Assembly: GCA_012274445.1 (NCBI GenBank)
Contig: JAAROD010000004.1
Span: 1,550,001 to 1,614,000 of the forward strand
Source: Sclerotiophoma versabilis
Lineage: Eukaryota; Ascomycota; Dothideomycetes; Pleosporales; Didymellaceae
DNA length: 64,000 bases
Reading direction: 5' to 3'
Every line of letters begins with the position of its first letter. The stretch's first letter is position 1. A program made the translations under genes and the position numbers. Positions 63,644 through 64,000 of the stretch are shown here, piece by piece. The notes beneath the pieces are model-generated. The model saw only the letters and a program-made list of their open reading frames with translations. It did no database searches and had not been told where the DNA came from.

Positions 63644-63985
63644 TCACACTTCCATCTTCTCCTTCACATCCTCGCTCACCTTCTCATCACCACTAACAGC
63701 CTGATCCCCATCCTCCTTCCTCTCCACCCACCCTACTCTCTTACACAGCACCTCCGTCCAGATAATCGCATCTATAGCAATCAGCTGCACCAAACTCATC
63801 AACCCATCCGCGTTCCCCTTGACATCGTTCCTCACAACCGCCGCGCTCCACGCCACAGCATACGAGAGCAGCGCATCAATGCCCGAGCCTTGAATTACAT
63901 GTCGTCCGATCTGGATGTCGACGTTACGCTCCACGAGTTTGAAGGAAGTAAGGGTGAAGAATCCGAACTCAATAATCTGGGCCAT
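63644..63985 (-). CDS. Hypothetical protein near the right edge, possibly partial
   Basis: A 113-residue ATG frame (MAQIIEFGFFTLTSFKL). The frame stays open through to the window end, so the true start could lie further right. It has weak hydrophobic helices (DALLSYAVAWSAAVV, LVQLIAIDAIIWTEVL) and an acidic-Lys C-terminus (DEKVSEDVKEKMEV). It resembles the C-terminal end of a small membrane protein. No named family recognised. Confidence 0.5.
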   Translation of the reverse strand: MAQIIEFGFFTLTSFKLVERNVDIQIGRHVIQGSGIDALLSYAVAWSAAVVRNDVKGNADGLMSLVQLIAIDAIIWTEVLCKRVGWVERKEDGDQAVSGDEKVSEDVKEKMEV

Positions 63986-64000
63986 AGTCCTCAGCCTGGG

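Overview
The window is eukaryotic and reads as a filamentous ascomycete (Pezizomycotina), probably a Dothideomycete. Genes are close together on both strands, and most are interrupted by 47-60 nt GT-AG introns. Fungal families are present: a septin of the Cdc12/AspC group, a Pth11-like receptor, an AA9 polysaccharide monooxygenase, cellobiose dehydrogenase and Lcl2. Decayed paralogues carry C-to-T/G-to-A changes and stop codons of the kind left by repeat-induced point mutation. The class assignment is inference; no database search was possible. Gene models were built by reading splice sites by eye.

Layout. 1-9078: edge of a METTL25-like methyltransferase, a Tlg1/syntaxin-6 t-SNARE, a four-TM membrane protein, a very GC-rich Aro8-type aminotransferase, and an LCCL-domain membrane protein. 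9079-13980: an aldo-keto reductase, an AT-rich repeat block holding a broken polyketide synthase ACP end, a mitochondrial-type protein, and the NatC subunit Naa38. 13981-29484 is accessory DNA: a short-chain dehydrogenase, then four paralogous Ser/Thr kinase loci on the minus strand (two intact, two pseudogenes), followed by a T5orf172/MUG113-type protein and long gene-poor stretches. 29938-44361: cytochrome P450, PP2C phosphatase, Pth11-like receptor, several small hypothetical proteins, one small secreted protein, a tRNA-Lys(CTT), a tandem GFA-domain protein and a protein read through a GC-AG intron. 44664-64000 is gene-dense: a WG-motif acidic protein, cellobiose dehydrogenase and AA9 LPMO as a divergent pair, a coiled-coil protein, the septin, Pwp2/Utp1, a TM protein, an unresolved locus, Lcl2, Nop10 and a partial gene at the edge.

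How genes may work together. Cellobiose dehydrogenase and the AA9 LPMO are the best functional pair: the first is a known electron donor for the second, and they share one intergenic region. Pwp2/Utp1 and Nop10 both act in ribosome biogenesis but are not adjacent. The kinase array with its T5orf172 neighbour is the most unusual part of the window. Its members share an N-terminal module, a kinase domain with HED and DFS in place of HRD and DFG, and (for at least one intact and one decayed member) a Lys-rich tail, and they are in different states of decay.
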